64,000 nucleotides of DNA from G963667855 sp963667855 (GTDB lineage Bacteria > Planctomycetota > Phycisphaerae > UBA1845). Shown here piece by piece: positions 1 through 9,331 of this stretch. The notes beneath the pieces were generated by a model. The model was not told the DNA's origin. It made no database searches and was given only the letters and a program-made list of their open reading frames with translations. Each line of letters opens with the position of its first letter. Position 1 is the stretch's first letter. The position numbers and the translations under genes are program-made. The stretch is taken from the NCBI GenBank assembly GCA_963667855.2, contig CAXXKI010000031.1, positions 82,793 to 146,792 on the forward strand, read 5' to 3'.

Positions 1-373
1 GATCACTATTGTCAGTGTTATCCCACTCAATACGTGGCGCATCGCCCCAGAGCAGTTCCAGATCGTAATAACTGCGATGTTCCGGAGTAAAGATATGAAC
101 AACAACGTGGACGAAATCGACCAGAATCCAGGTAGCTGTCTCCAGACCGGACTTGGAGAAAACCGGCTCCCCATGTTCCTTGCCATACATCATCAACCGA
201 TCGGCCGTTGTACGCATCTGCCGATCACTGGTACCGGAACAAACCACAAAGAAGCTGGTCACCGGGCTTAAACCCCGAAGATCCATAACGTTGACTTCAT
301 CGCAGCGTGCGTCACGAGCTTCGCGAGCCAACTCCATCGCGAACATTTTTGCTTTTTCTAATTGCTCTACCAT
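1..373 (-). CDS. rsfS: Ribosomal silencing factor RsfS (Iojap family), partial
   Basis: About 124 residues are visible; the C-terminus runs off the left edge. RsfS binds ribosomal protein uL14 and blocks subunit joining under starvation. The family hallmarks are present in order: an N-terminal helix, DEVNVMDLRGLSPVTSFF, the VCSGTSDRQ turn, ATWILVDFVHVVVHIF and the near-terminal YYDLELLWGDAP, so only a few residues should be missing. The ATG at 373 is the start because an in-frame TAA lies five codons upstream; no strong ribosome site is seen. It is followed, in the direction of transcription, by whatever lies left of the window. Confidence 0.92.
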   Translation of the reverse strand, partial: MVEQLEKAKMFAMELAREARDARCDEVNVMDLRGLSPVTSFFVVCSGTSDRQMRTTADRLMMYGKEHGEPVFSKSGLETATWILVDFVHVVVHIFTPEHRSYYDLELLWGDAPRIEWDNTDNSD

Positions 374-448
374 TGCAGCGACAATTTACACGAGAACGAC
401 AAAAAATACCACGGCAAACGCGTTTCCCCTTGTTCAATCCACCCGATA

Positions 449-490
449 ACAAAAAAAGAACCTACGAGAAAGTATCCCGCAGGCTCTTTT
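449..490 (-). terminator. Rho-independent terminator downstream of hppA
   Basis: A 14-bp stem (455-468 with 476-489) is followed on the minus strand by a run of seven T (451-457). The stem pairs fully only on the minus-strand RNA, where three positions are G-U pairs; on the plus strand they would be A-C mismatches. This fixes its direction as ending the hppA transcript. Confidence 0.85.
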
Positions 491-544
491 TCAATATTCA
501 AGATTAACCAGCCCCTTACTTATCGGGCCTGATTCGCTCCCCGA

Positions 545-3205
545 TTAGAGTCCCAGCCAAGAGCTGATGTACGGAGCGAACTTAACAATAAGTCCGGCAA
601 ACACAACGCTGACCATACTCATAAGCTTAATGAGAATGTTCAAGCTCGGACCGGAAGTATCTTTGAATGGATCACCAACGGTATCGCCGACGACACTGGC
701 CTTGTGAGCGTCGCTGCCTTTACCACCATGCTGCCCGGTTTCGATCCACTTCTTGGCGTTATCCCATGCACCGCCGGCGTTAGCCATAAAGATAGCTACC
801 GCGAAACCACTGGTCAGACCACCAGCCAACAGTCCCATTACTCCCGGAACACCAAATAGAAGACCAACAAGAATGGGAATCGCAATCGCCAGGAGGGAGG
901 GGAAAATCATTTCCCTCTGAGCCCCAGCGGTAGAAATAGCCACGCAGTTGGCGTAGTCGGGAATGTTCTGCCCTTCGTAAGTAATCTGCTCCCGAGGCCA
1001 GTTTTCCGTATCGTTGGCGTAAGCATCATCCTTACCTTGTGCCTTTAGATAGGCTTTGATCTTATCGAACTGGATTCGACATTCGCCCATCATCTCGTAA
1101 GCCGCACGTCCTACCGCCTTCATAGTCAACGCACAGAAGAGGAATGCCAGCAATACACCACTGAACAAACCGCAGAGTACCTTGGGATTCATCAACGTAA
1201 CGTCATAAAAGGTCATATACTGTTTGAGTGATGCACGCTGGGTACTGACCAGGTGCAGCTCGTGCTCATCCAAAGTAGCCAAACGAACATACTCGTTTTC
1301 TTTAGTCGGCTCAGTTAAGCCGCTAACCTGCATACCCGGTTTGAGATAGGTCCTGGCTTTTTCGTTAAGCAACATGTAAGCGCGATAGGCACTTTCACCG
1401 GTTCCCGGTTTGAATTTCTCGGCAAACTTGCCATAGCCGATGTAGTAGACGTCGCTAACACCAACCTCAGCAGTTTCTTTCGCTCCGTCTACATGCATTT
1501 GCACATAAGCCATAGCTTCACGCTGCTGTCCAACGCGTACTTCCTCTACGTATGCGGCAAGAAGAGCAAGAGCGGTCAAAGCGGCCGACCCAATGGCAAA
1601 TCCCTTACCGGTAGCAGCCGTCGTGTTACCAAGCGAATCAAGAGCATCGGTCCGTTCGCGAACCTGCGGATCCTGGTGGGTCATTTCCGCGTTACCGCCG
1701 GCGTTGTCAGCGATAGGACCATAAGCGTCAGTAGCCAGGGTAATTCCCAAGGTGGCCAACATACCTACAGCGGCAATGCCGACACCGTAAAGACCAAGAA
1801 CAAATTCCGAGCCACCGCCGGAGAAGACAAACGCACAGATGATGGCCACGACGATAGTCGCCAAAGATGCCCAGGTACTTTTCATACCCTCAGCCACACC
1901 GGCGATAATAACAGTAGCCGGTCCGGTCAAAGCCTGCTCGGCAATGTCCTGAGTCGGTTTGTGTTCGTAGCTGGTGTAGTACTCGGTAGCTTTACCAATA
2001 ATGATACCGGCGAGCAAACCGGCCACCACACTGCTGGCCACTCCGTACCAGACTACACCTTCAATATCTCCGAGAAGCAGGTAACAGATCAGGTATGCAG
2101 CACCGGCAATCAACACGCTACTGGCGTTAACGCCCTTACCCAATGCTCCCATCAGCTGTCCCATGGTCGCCCCTTCGCGCGTGCGTACGAGGGAGATACC
2201 GAAGATTGAAAGGAGAATACCCACACCAGCCATCACCATGGGAACGGCCAGGAACTTGATAGCTGCACCAGCCGCAGCTGCTGGATCGGCGAATAGGGCG
2301 GAAGCGGCGGCCACTCCAAGAGCGGCGGTCGCCAGAATCGAACCCGCATAAGATTCGTACAGGTCCGCTCCCATACCGGCCACGTCACCAACGTTATCAC
2401 CAACGTTATCTGCAATAGCAGCAGGGTTACGCGGATCATCTTCCGGAATACCGGCTTCAACTTTACCTACGAGGTCTGCTCCAACGTCAGCAGCCTTGGT
2501 ATAGATACCACCACCAACACGGGCGAACAGAGCCTGAGTACTGGCTCCCATGCCGAACGTGAGCATAACCACTGTTATCTCATTCAGCGTCATGTTTGGT
2601 GCGAAGTAGTAAAGAGCGAGGAACCAGGCCGTAATGTCGATCAGGGCGAATCCGACAACAACCATACCCATAACCGCACCAGCCTTGAAGGCCACGACGA
2701 GTCCTTCGTTCAGACTCTTTCGAGCGGCAGCCGTAGTACGATGAGCGGCCATGGTGGCCGTCCGCATACCCAGGTAACCACATAAACCGCTGAAGAATCC
2801 ACCGGTTAGGAAGGCTACGGGGACGATTCTATGCTGAACATGGAGAACCCACGCGGCGAAAGCCAAAATCGCGGCCAACACAATGAATACAATGAACACC
2901 ACCTTGTACTGCCGGGCAAGATACGCCATAGCCCCGTCACGAACATAGGCGGCAATCTTGATCATATCCGGATCGCCTTCGTCGGATCGCTTGACCGCAC
3001 CGTAGTACACATACGCCGCAATAAGAGCTACGATCGCCAGTGCCGGCGCCAGATACCAGATTCCCGGAATCGGCGGCCTGTTAATGTTTACAGCCTCAGT
3101 CGCGGTATCAGCGGTCTGTGCAAAAACCGTGCTGGAACAACAAGCCACAATAGCCATCATAGCTAAGAGGCACAGGCCACCTTTTATAATCTTTCCAGAT
3201 CTCAA
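545..3205 (-). CDS. hppA: Membrane-bound ion-translocating pyrophosphatase, K+-dependent type, with extra loop
   Basis: Hydrolyses pyrophosphate and pumps H+ or Na+ across a membrane. The TTG at 3205 is chosen because AAGGAG lies 8 bases upstream; the longer ATG frame (3247) has no such site. This gives 886 residues with a cleavable-looking leader (to about residue 30). The catalytic loop carries DVGADLVGKVE and DDPRNPAAIADNVGDNVGD (about 240-275) and a second acidic loop, GDTVGDPFKDTSGPS, lies near the C-terminus. GNTTAATGKGFAIG has Ala where K+-independent enzymes have Lys, which indicates K+ dependence. The ion-gate Glu lies in DLYESY, the position shared by Na+ pumps and some K+-dependent H+ pumps, so the ion is undecided. 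A hydrophilic stretch of about 115 residues (about 556-670) interrupts the usual core and explains the unusual length. Ends at a terminator. Confidence 0.96.
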   Translation of the reverse strand: MRSGKIIKGGLCLLAMMAIVACCSSTVFAQTADTATEAVNINRPPIPGIWYLAPALAIVALIAAYVYYGAVKRSDEGDPDMIKIAAYVRDGAMAYLARQYKVVFIVFIVLAAILAFAAWVLHVQHRIVPVAFLTGGFFSGLCGYLGMRTATMAAHRTTAAARKSLNEGLVVAFKAGAVMGMVVVGFALIDITAWFLALYYFAPNMTLNEITVVMLTFGMGASTQALFARVGGGIYTKAADVGADLVGKVEAGIPEDDPRNPAAIADNVGDNVGDVAGMGADLYESYAGSILATAALGVAAASALFADPAAAAGAAIKFLAVPMVMAGVGILLSIFGISLVRTREGATMGQLMGALGKGVNASSVLIAGAAYLICYLLLGDIEGVVWYGVASSVVAGLLAGIIIGKATEYYTSYEHKPTQDIAEQALTGPATVIIAGVAEGMKSTWASLATIVVAIICAFVFSGGGSEFVLGLYGVGIAAVGMLATLGITLATDAYGPIADNAGGNAEMTHQDPQVRERTDALDSLGNTTAATGKGFAIGSAALTALALLAAYVEEVRVGQQREAMAYVQMHVDGAKETAEVGVSDVYYIGYGKFAEKFKPGTGESAYRAYMLLNEKARTYLKPGMQVSGLTEPTKENEYVRLATLDEHELHLVSTQRASLKQYMTFYDVTLMNPKVLCGLFSGVLLAFLFCALTMKAVGRAAYEMMGECRIQFDKIKAYLKAQGKDDAYANDTENWPREQITYEGQNIPDYANCVAISTAGAQREMIFPSLLAIAIPILVGLLFGVPGVMGLLAGGLTSGFAVAIFMANAGGAWDNAKKWIETGQHGGKGSDAHKASVVGDTVGDPFKDTSGPSLNILIKLMSMVSVVFAGLIVKFAPYISSWLGL

Positions 3206-3677
3206 CGAACCATCTCCTTGTGTGTCGTGAAAGCTTGCACAGCACATCCTTTCACATCTGGACTACTGTCGCAAAACCAATAACTTTTGAGTTGATAGTA
3301 ACTTACGTTCGGTACACAGCCCTAACCGCAAGGGCAGTGAGAGCAAGGAATATATCAAGTCCCACCGTTAAGTCCACCTCAACCGGCTATTAAAGTCTCT
3401 GTTCCATAGTATTCGTGTTGGTTAACCTGGCTAAACCTGCGCCTGCCAGGGTCACATTACAACACCAACCGGCCTACATAATCTGCTCCCCATCTTCACC
3501 AATCGGATTTACTCCGAAGTTTTCATGACTCTTTCCGGAAAGTAGCCGTTATTCATTTCAAAGAAGAGGATTTCGTTAAGCCAGTTGCCACAAGTTAAGT
3601 GAAACGATAGGTTTATATCCGACTCCTGACTCGCCTGTTAAGAGCTGATTAATTCCGTAAGTAAAGGATCACCGCAC
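3206..3677. other. Divergent intergenic region between hppA and apt
   Basis: No gene is seen in these 472 bases. They must hold the promoters of both flanking genes, but no consensus -35/-10 pair stands out. Two nested stems (3417-3422 with 3464-3469, and 3426-3431 with 3445-3450) could fold on either strand. The apt start has a weak AAAGGA site. Confidence 0.5.
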
Positions 3678-4226
3678 ATGAGCCACCATGACCTGATCGG
3701 GATCGCGGATCTCTATGAACTAATCCGTGACGTCCCCGACTATCCTAAGCAGGGCATCGTCTTCAAAGATATTACTCCCTTACTCGGTGACCCGGCCGGC
3801 CTGGCTCTGGCAGTCGAATACCTCGCCCAACCATTCAGAGGAATGGGGATTACGAAAGTAGTCGGAGCGGAATCGCGCGGGTTCATCTTTGGAACAGCTC
3901 TGGCTCAAAGCTTATCCGCCGGTTTCGTCCCCATTCGCAAACCCAACAAGCTCCCCGGAAATGTGGTGAGCGCAAGCTACGAACTGGAATACGGTAAGGA
4001 CACGCTGGAGATACATAAAGACGCCATTACTTCCGGCGAGCAGATCCTGCTGGTCGACGACCTGCTGGCCACCGGTGGTACAATTGGTGCCTGCTGCAGC
4101 CTGGTTGAAGGCCTGGGGGGGAAAATCTGCGGTATAGCTTTCCTGATCGAACTGGCATTCCTCAATGGCAGGTCAAAACTCCATGATTACAAGGTGCATT
4201 CCCTGTTGAAATACGACAGCGAGTGA
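3678..4226 (+). CDS. apt: Adenine phosphoribosyltransferase
   Basis: Salvages adenine to AMP using PRPP in the cytosol. The 182-residue length is typical. The PRPP-binding signature ILLVDDLLATGGT lies at about 123-135, and the family-specific DYPKQGIVFKDITPLL block near the N-terminus (21-36) and the GAESRGFIFG segment (63-72) are intact. It stands alone between the divergent hppA and the convergent topoisomerase VI operon. PRPP-dependent release of pyrophosphate makes the neighbouring pyrophosphatase a plausible but unproved functional companion. Confidence 0.97.
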   Translation: MSHHDLIGIADLYELIRDVPDYPKQGIVFKDITPLLGDPAGLALAVEYLAQPFRGMGITKVVGAESRGFIFGTALAQSLSAGFVPIRKPNKLPGNVVSASYELEYGKDTLEIHKDAITSGEQILLVDDLLATGGTIGACCSLVEGLGGKICGIAFLIELAFLNGRSKLHDYKVHSLLKYDSE

Positions 4227-4300
4227 CCTCTCTCCGTCATCGGCGCAAATCATAAGTGTTTTACCAATAATGGTATGAGGTTGATTTGCGTAATGTTTCT

Positions 4301-4358
4301 TAAAAAACAGGCTGCAAACAGAAACAAGTTTGGCTTGTATCCTTAACGTTTGCAGCCT
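4301..4358 (-). terminator. Terminator of the topoisomerase VI operon
   Basis: A perfect 11-bp stem (4309-4319 with 4348-4358) encloses a smaller hairpin (ACAAG/CTTGT). On the minus strand it is followed by GTTTTTTAAG, so it ends the leftward topoisomerase VI transcript 33 bases after the subunit A stop codon. Nothing comparable serves apt in the other direction. Confidence 0.85.
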
Positions 4359-4390
4359 GCCGGTTGGGCATTGGAATTTATAGAGATATT

Positions 4391-5599
4391 CTAATCGAGC
4401 CAACTCTTCCTGTCTTTGATTCTGGCTGGAGCATATTCCTCAGTTACAAACGTGAGATGCTTGCTGCACATGGCTTCGACCTCCATCTTGAAGCCGTTGC
4501 GAACCATCTGTTTTATCTCCTTCTCCCAATCTTTCTTTCCCTTGAACCAGGGATAATTGAGAATCTGCTTGGTTCGCTTGACGTCGTTGGCATCGAGTTC
4601 GATCTTGACGTCGTCACTTAGGTCAAAACGGTTGTAGTCATAAGCCGAAACTCCAATAAACCTCGCCTGGGGGACGGCCATCCTCGACGATTCAAACGCC
4701 AGGTTAATCGAACCCTGCTTAATAACCGAGTAAATGTAATACCCCCACGGATCATTATCGAGAAGAACAAGAATCGGTAATTTCAACTCATTGTGCAGGC
4801 GATGAAGCAATCGGCGTACTCCACGAGGAGGCTGTCCGCCACCATGGGTTAAAATGCAACGATGCTTCTCCCAGAATCTATCCTCTACGAAACGGCGCCA
4901 GACAGTACCTTTTTCTACATGCAGTACGAATTTCGCTTTGCACTTCTTGAACTGGATTACGTCAGGTTCCACAATACTGGGAATCGCGTATCCACCGGTC
5001 CCCAGCTTGGTCGCGTCGATCAGGTCGCCGCTATCCCTGAAGGTGATCTCCCCGATCATGGCTCCCTTGCTGTCCGCGAAGATATGCAACTCTTCACGCA
5101 AAGCCTGCAACGCCACCTCCAGATCCTCGAGTACCGGATCGGAATCATCCTGGGAATCAAAGGTTTTTTCCTTGGTTCCCTGGATAGTATGTTTGGACAT
5201 GTAATAAACCTGTCGAATGCTGGCTGTCTTTCCCGCTTCGACCAGTTCCTTGCACTTGCTTGCCACAAGCATAGTCTGCATGAAACGCTTGGCCTGCCCG
5301 TAATTGAAAAAATTACGCCTCTGGGTTTTATCACCCATTTCAATAAAGCGACTTCTGGTGTTAAAGGAAACATTCCCCAGTGATCGAATAGGAATATCCA
5401 CAAACGGGTTTTCCTGCTTCGACGCAAGTTGCACCATATCTCTGGCCAGTCCTTCGAGCTTGGAGCTTGTAGCCTTGGCCCGTTTCGCGGGGCTCGTCGA
5501 GGTCGTGGATATTTTCTTTTTCACCACCTTACCGGTGGCGGTTGAAGATTCCGTCTCTGCGGCCTTTTTAACCTTCTTGACTATTTTTTTCTTTGCCAT
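4391..5599 (-). CDS. top6A: DNA topoisomerase VI subunit A (Spo11/Top6A family)
   Basis: Cleavage subunit of the type IIB topoisomerase, an enzyme known mainly from archaea and plants. The 5Y-CAP domain carries SIRQVYYMSKH at 127-137, with the second Tyr (133) expected to attack DNA. The TOPRIM domain has its metal-binding Glu in HVEKGTVWRRF (E229) and the acidic pair in LVLLDNDPWGYYIY (D281, D283). The first 45 residues are a Lys-rich, low-complexity tail with an intact AKKKIVKKVKKA start, unlike the compact archaeal enzymes. It lies 38 bp after subunit B in the same operon and ends at a hairpin terminator. The RVGVSAYDYN-like tail region and overall length (402) fit the family. Confidence 0.95.
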   Translation of the reverse strand: MAKKKIVKKVKKAAETESSTATGKVVKKKISTTSTSPAKRAKATSSKLEGLARDMVQLASKQENPFVDIPIRSLGNVSFNTRSRFIEMGDKTQRRNFFNYGQAKRFMQTMLVASKCKELVEAGKTASIRQVYYMSKHTIQGTKEKTFDSQDDSDPVLEDLEVALQALREELHIFADSKGAMIGEITFRDSGDLIDATKLGTGGYAIPSIVEPDVIQFKKCKAKFVLHVEKGTVWRRFVEDRFWEKHRCILTHGGGQPPRGVRRLLHRLHNELKLPILVLLDNDPWGYYIYSVIKQGSINLAFESSRMAVPQARFIGVSAYDYNRFDLSDDVKIELDANDVKRTKQILNYPWFKGKKDWEKEIKQMVRNGFKMEVEAMCSKHLTFVTEEYAPARIKDRKSWLD

Positions 5600-5637
5600 T
5601 GCTTCTCTATCGTTGTGATTTTTCCCGGAGGGGTCTG

Positions 5638-7635
5638 TTATTTCCGCTTCTTGGTCTTTTTCACTTTAGCTCGCAAGCTTTTTCCCTTGGTCGGAGCCGG
5701 CGTACTGTCATCCTCGAATAACTCCTGCTGCTCAGGAGTTGACTCCCCTTCTTCAGCCTCGACCAGAATGGTGTTTTCCAGTTTTCGCTCCCCGTTTTTC
5801 TTGGGAATTACCTTGCCGCTATCATCGAATTCCATGTCTGCGTCGACAGTGGCCGATCCCGCCAGATGCACGAGATCCTTACGGAAATCATCCTTGTTAA
5901 AAACAGCCATAGATCGGCAGGCATCCACCACTTCATTGATATACCTGTGGAAAACGTCTCGCCTGGCGGCATAGTGAGCCTTCTTCTTCTTTCGCCGGAT
6001 ATAAATTCCCAGCCGGCGACCGCACTCTGCCAACCCCAGCTTGATCTCCTTACGAATTTCGTCGTAGTCGGCAATCGCCTCTTTCGACTCCGAAGTAAAC
6101 GGAACCCACACGCTGGCCATATGAATCAGAACCACCATGGGCGCCTGCGGGATAGCTCCTCTCGCCTGGGACATGCCGTAATTATTCCACTTCGTATCCA
6201 CAACACTCTTGAAAGTACAGCATGAACCCTGCTGGTACAGGAGAGGAACTCGATTGGCAAAACGGATAACCCGGGCCGCCGGAGAGTCCGGCTTTCCGTT
6301 CTTACCGTTTTTTTTATCCCCATTGCTGTTTGAACCGCTCAGTTGACCGCCATAGGCCAATCCTACCTCGATCTGGAACGGGTTGCCCCTGTATACACTG
6401 GGGGGACGCGTGGAAGCCGTATAAAATTCCGCTTTTATCCCCGAAAGTAAACCACTGAGTATCGCCTCCGCTCCCATAGGAGCCAGGCAATTGGTACTCG
6501 GAGCCATCAGTTTCGTATCCTGTAAGGCCTGATAAAGCCGCTCCGCAGCCTGCGGCTCCACCGACTGAACCCAGGTTTTAGATGTAAGACCGGCCTTTTT
6601 ACAGACCGCCTGGGCAACCGAGGCACTGACCCGGGAAAACTCGTTATGCAGGAAAGCCCCCAATTGTGACGAGCTGGTTTCCTTCAACATCTTCATCAAG
6701 GTTCCCAGTTCAATCCCGTAAGGGTGCGGCTTGATCTCCTTGGTGGGAAGCGGGGGCTCCTCGGTCGCTCTTGGGTATTCCTTTATTTCGCCGCTGGGCT
6801 GCTTGAATACAAAAGACGCGTGCGGATTGGCAATGGAAGTCAACTCGATGTATTCCATCACTCCCTGGCGACCGCCGCCATAGGTGGCCGACATTTCAAT
6901 CTCAATCTCCGTCCCCTGCGGCCACTCAACTTCAACAGTTGTATCTTCTATTATGTCAGGCTTGTTCTTTTTCGTGTCGATCGCCAGCTTGTAATGGTGG
7001 GCGGGACGCCCTTTTCCCGTTCGGCTGATAACCGAGACTGGTTTACCGGTGGTAATCAATCCATACATGCCGGCCGCACTGATCCCAATTCCCTGCTGAC
7101 CACGCGACATCTTCAAACGATGGAACTTGGACCCGTACAACAGCTTTCCAAATATGTTCGGAATCTGACTCTTAATAATTCCAGGACCGTTATCCCGGCA
7201 GACCATAAGGAACCGGTCTTCAGCCAACTGCCGTAATTCAAGGTAAATATCGGGTAGCACTCCCGCTTCCTCACAAGCATCGAGCGCGTTGTCGACGGCC
7301 TCTTTCACGCTTGTAAGCAGTGCTTTTCGTTTGTTGTCAAAACCGAGAAGGTGGCGGTTACGAGCAAAAAACTCCGAAATGGAGATTTCTCGCTGCTGCT
7401 TGGCCATCGTTTCCGCATTTGGAGAGGCATCAGTAGATTGAGATGCCTTTTTCTTCCCGGCTGATGTCGCCGAGTTCTTTTTTGCCTTCTGCTTCATACT
7501 TCTTTCGTTCTTTTCCGCTATAACGTCTTGTAATTCAGATACTTGAGGAGCTACCGAATTTTCCTCCACCACAGCCCCGAAATCGAGCAATCCTTGCTCT
7601 TGTTCGCTTCTTGCCACCCGACCATTTTTCGCCAT
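5638..7635 (-). CDS. top6B: DNA topoisomerase VI subunit B (Top6B, GHKL ATPase)
   Basis: ATP-operated gate subunit of topoisomerase VI. The GHKL fold is shown by the N-box EAVDNALDAC (about 112-121), DNGPGI (148-153) and the glycine-rich GQQGIGIS lid (179-186), followed by the transducer-type half. About 80 residues precede the conserved EFFARNRHLLGF start of the ATPase domain and are polar and Lys-rich; the C-terminus is also basic (SLRAKVKKTKKRK). ATG 7635 is used; a TTG two codons earlier (7641) is a possible alternative with GGGG upstream. First gene of a two-gene operon with subunit A, divergent from dnaA. Gyrase B is also encoded in this window, so the cell has both type II enzymes. Confidence 0.95.
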   Translation of the reverse strand: MAKNGRVARSEQEQGLLDFGAVVEENSVAPQVSELQDVIAEKNERSMKQKAKKNSATSAGKKKASQSTDASPNAETMAKQQREISISEFFARNRHLLGFDNKRKALLTSVKEAVDNALDACEEAGVLPDIYLELRQLAEDRFLMVCRDNGPGIIKSQIPNIFGKLLYGSKFHRLKMSRGQQGIGISAAGMYGLITTGKPVSVISRTGKGRPAHHYKLAIDTKKNKPDIIEDTTVEVEWPQGTEIEIEMSATYGGGRQGVMEYIELTSIANPHASFVFKQPSGEIKEYPRATEEPPLPTKEIKPHPYGIELGTLMKMLKETSSSQLGAFLHNEFSRVSASVAQAVCKKAGLTSKTWVQSVEPQAAERLYQALQDTKLMAPSTNCLAPMGAEAILSGLLSGIKAEFYTASTRPPSVYRGNPFQIEVGLAYGGQLSGSNSNGDKKNGKNGKPDSPAARVIRFANRVPLLYQQGSCCTFKSVVDTKWNNYGMSQARGAIPQAPMVVLIHMASVWVPFTSESKEAIADYDEIRKEIKLGLAECGRRLGIYIRRKKKKAHYAARRDVFHRYINEVVDACRSMAVFNKDDFRKDLVHLAGSATVDADMEFDDSGKVIPKKNGERKLENTILVEAEEGESTPEQQELFEDDSTPAPTKGKSLRAKVKKTKKRK

Positions 7636-7999
7636 GATCAAACTCTACCCCAATAGCCAGCTATTCACACCGAGTCCAACTATCGTCCACGGAGCCGTAT
7701 CAACTTCACCTGGGATCTGGGTAAGGATATCTCAGAGTGTTTATATAGTTATATAGTAACGACATTCTTCGCAAACACACGTGGGCATGAATTCGCTATA
7801 ATGACAGCAATAACAGACTATGTCCTCAGAATCAAAGTACTCGCTCAATGTTTTTGCTTCTACCATTACCGAGCAAATATGGTAAACTTTGCTGTTCACC
7901 GATGTCGAGCGGCGCTTGCTCGTAACATCTTGCCTTCTAAAGAATTATGCATCAATAGCCAGGAATGCTGGTTGCTATTCACAGCTATGGATTTGTTTT
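7636..7999. promoter_or_regulatory. top6B-dnaA intergenic region, dnaA promoter and possible origin DNA
   Basis: About 360 bases without a gene. A tandem 8-mer TTATATAG occurs twice back to back (7741-7756), an easily melted stretch. A perfect TATAAT lies at 7797-7802 and is a likely -10 for dnaA, though no matching -35 is clear. No good DnaA box (TTATCCACA) was found on either strand here. Confidence 0.5.
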
Positions 8000-9331
8000 A
8001 TGTCAGAGTTGGCTGCTTCCGATTGGGATGACATCATTGGATACATTCGGGTCAAGCACCCCGAACTTGTACGAGGCTGGTTCGCCCAGTTACGACCTAC
8101 CGCCCTCCAGGGTGGAGTTCTGCAGATCCATGCGGCCAACCTTATGCAGGTCAGGTATCTCACTGAACACTGCCGCAGTGCTTTCGCGGAAGCGGCTCAA
8201 GCAACTCTCGGGCAATTGGTAAGCGCCAGCTTCGAGACAGACGCCACCGAAGAACTGGGCGATTCAGAAGGATACCCGCTATCTTTTGAAGGCAACGGCC
8301 AACTGCACCTGAACGATGATTACACCTTCGACCATTTCGTAGTTGGTCCGGGCAATCGCCTGGCCCATGCGGCCTCTGTGGCAGTAGCGGAGACTCCCGG
8401 AACAACCTACAACCCCCTCTTTATCCACGGCGATGTGGGGCTGGGGAAAACGCACCTTCTACAAGCTATATGTAATGTTACCCGCCAACTGACTCCAGCG
8501 GCTAACATCATGTATATCTCTTGCGAAACCTTCGTAAACCACTTCATCGAAGCGGTCGAAAGAGGGGCAATGAAGCAGTTTCGATATCGATATCGCCATG
8601 TCGATATTCTGGTCATCGATGACATCCAGTTTTTAGGTGAACGTGAAAGAACCCAGGAAGAATTCTTCCACACGTTCAATACGCTATATCAAACTCAAAA
8701 ACAGATAATCCTCTCGGCCGACTGCTCGCCCTCGGAAATACCTAGCCTGGAAAATCGTCTGGTCAGTAGATTCAATTCCGGGTTGGTCGCTCGAATTGAC
8801 ATGCCATGCCTGGAAACAAGAATGGCTATCATTCGGAAGAAAGCCCGCTTGAGGTGTATAGAAGTTCCCGAAGATGTCGTCAGTCTGATTGCCACACAAA
8901 TAGAGTCGAATATTCGTGACCTGGAAGGCGCTTTAGTTAAACTGGATGCGTTGAGTCAAACAGCAGACGGAAAAATCGATCTGGAATTGGCGCGAAAGGC
9001 CCTTGGAACCGATCAGCGGAACCAGGCCATTACAGTGCAACAGATTGTCGATGTGGTAACCAGGTATTTCAGCGTTCGGTTAGCCGACTTGCAGAGTAAA
9101 AAGAGGACAAAGTCGATTACCTTGCCGCGCCAGATTTGTATGTATCTTGCCCGGCAACTGACCAACCATAGCCTGGAAGAAGTAGGAGGCTTTTTCGGCG
9201 GCCGGGATCATACTACCGTTCTTCACGCAAGCCGAGCAATAGAAGCGGCCCGCAAGGAGGATGAAGAAATAAACGGCGTGATCGACGAAATCACCGCCGC
9301 TCTTAAGTCTACCAAAACGGATCATAATTAA
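8000..9331 (+). CDS. dnaA: Chromosomal replication initiator DnaA
   Basis: Opens the origin and recruits the helicase. The ATG at 8000 gives a normal DnaA N-terminus (SELAASDWDDIIGYI) and 443 residues; the frame is open further upstream but that part does not look like DnaA. Walker A is GDVGLGKTHLL (about 144-154), Walker B ILVIDDIQFLGERERTQEEF, sensor region PSLENRLVSRFNSGL, and the C-terminal DNA-binding signature GRDHTTVLHASRAIE is intact. It is followed by a 371-base AT-rich gap and dnaN, the classic bacterial arrangement. No strong ribosome site precedes the chosen start. Confidence 0.97.
   Translation: MSELAASDWDDIIGYIRVKHPELVRGWFAQLRPTALQGGVLQIHAANLMQVRYLTEHCRSAFAEAAQATLGQLVSASFETDATEELGDSEGYPLSFEGNGQLHLNDDYTFDHFVVGPGNRLAHAASVAVAETPGTTYNPLFIHGDVGLGKTHLLQAICNVTRQLTPAANIMYISCETFVNHFIEAVERGAMKQFRYRYRHVDILVIDDIQFLGERERTQEEFFHTFNTLYQTQKQIILSADCSPSEIPSLENRLVSRFNSGLVARIDMPCLETRMAIIRKKARLRCIEVPEDVVSLIATQIESNIRDLEGALVKLDALSQTADGKIDLELARKALGTDQRNQAITVQQIVDVVTRYFSVRLADLQSKKRTKSITLPRQICMYLARQLTNHSLEEVGGFFGGRDHTTVLHASRAIEAARKEDEEINGVIDEITAALKSTKTDHN

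Noticed and set aside
1493..2209. Long plus-strand open frame opposite hppA
   Set aside because: Shadow of the conserved pyrophosphatase gene on the other strand; no family resemblance.
2388..2416. Tandem repeat-like DNA (ACCAACGTTATC twice)
   Set aside because: It encodes the conserved NVGDNVGD catalytic motif of the pyrophosphatase and is not a separate repeat element.
7889..7999. Longer N-terminal extension of DnaA
   Set aside because: The 37 extra residues do not resemble DnaA and the ATG at 8000 gives the standard N-terminus.
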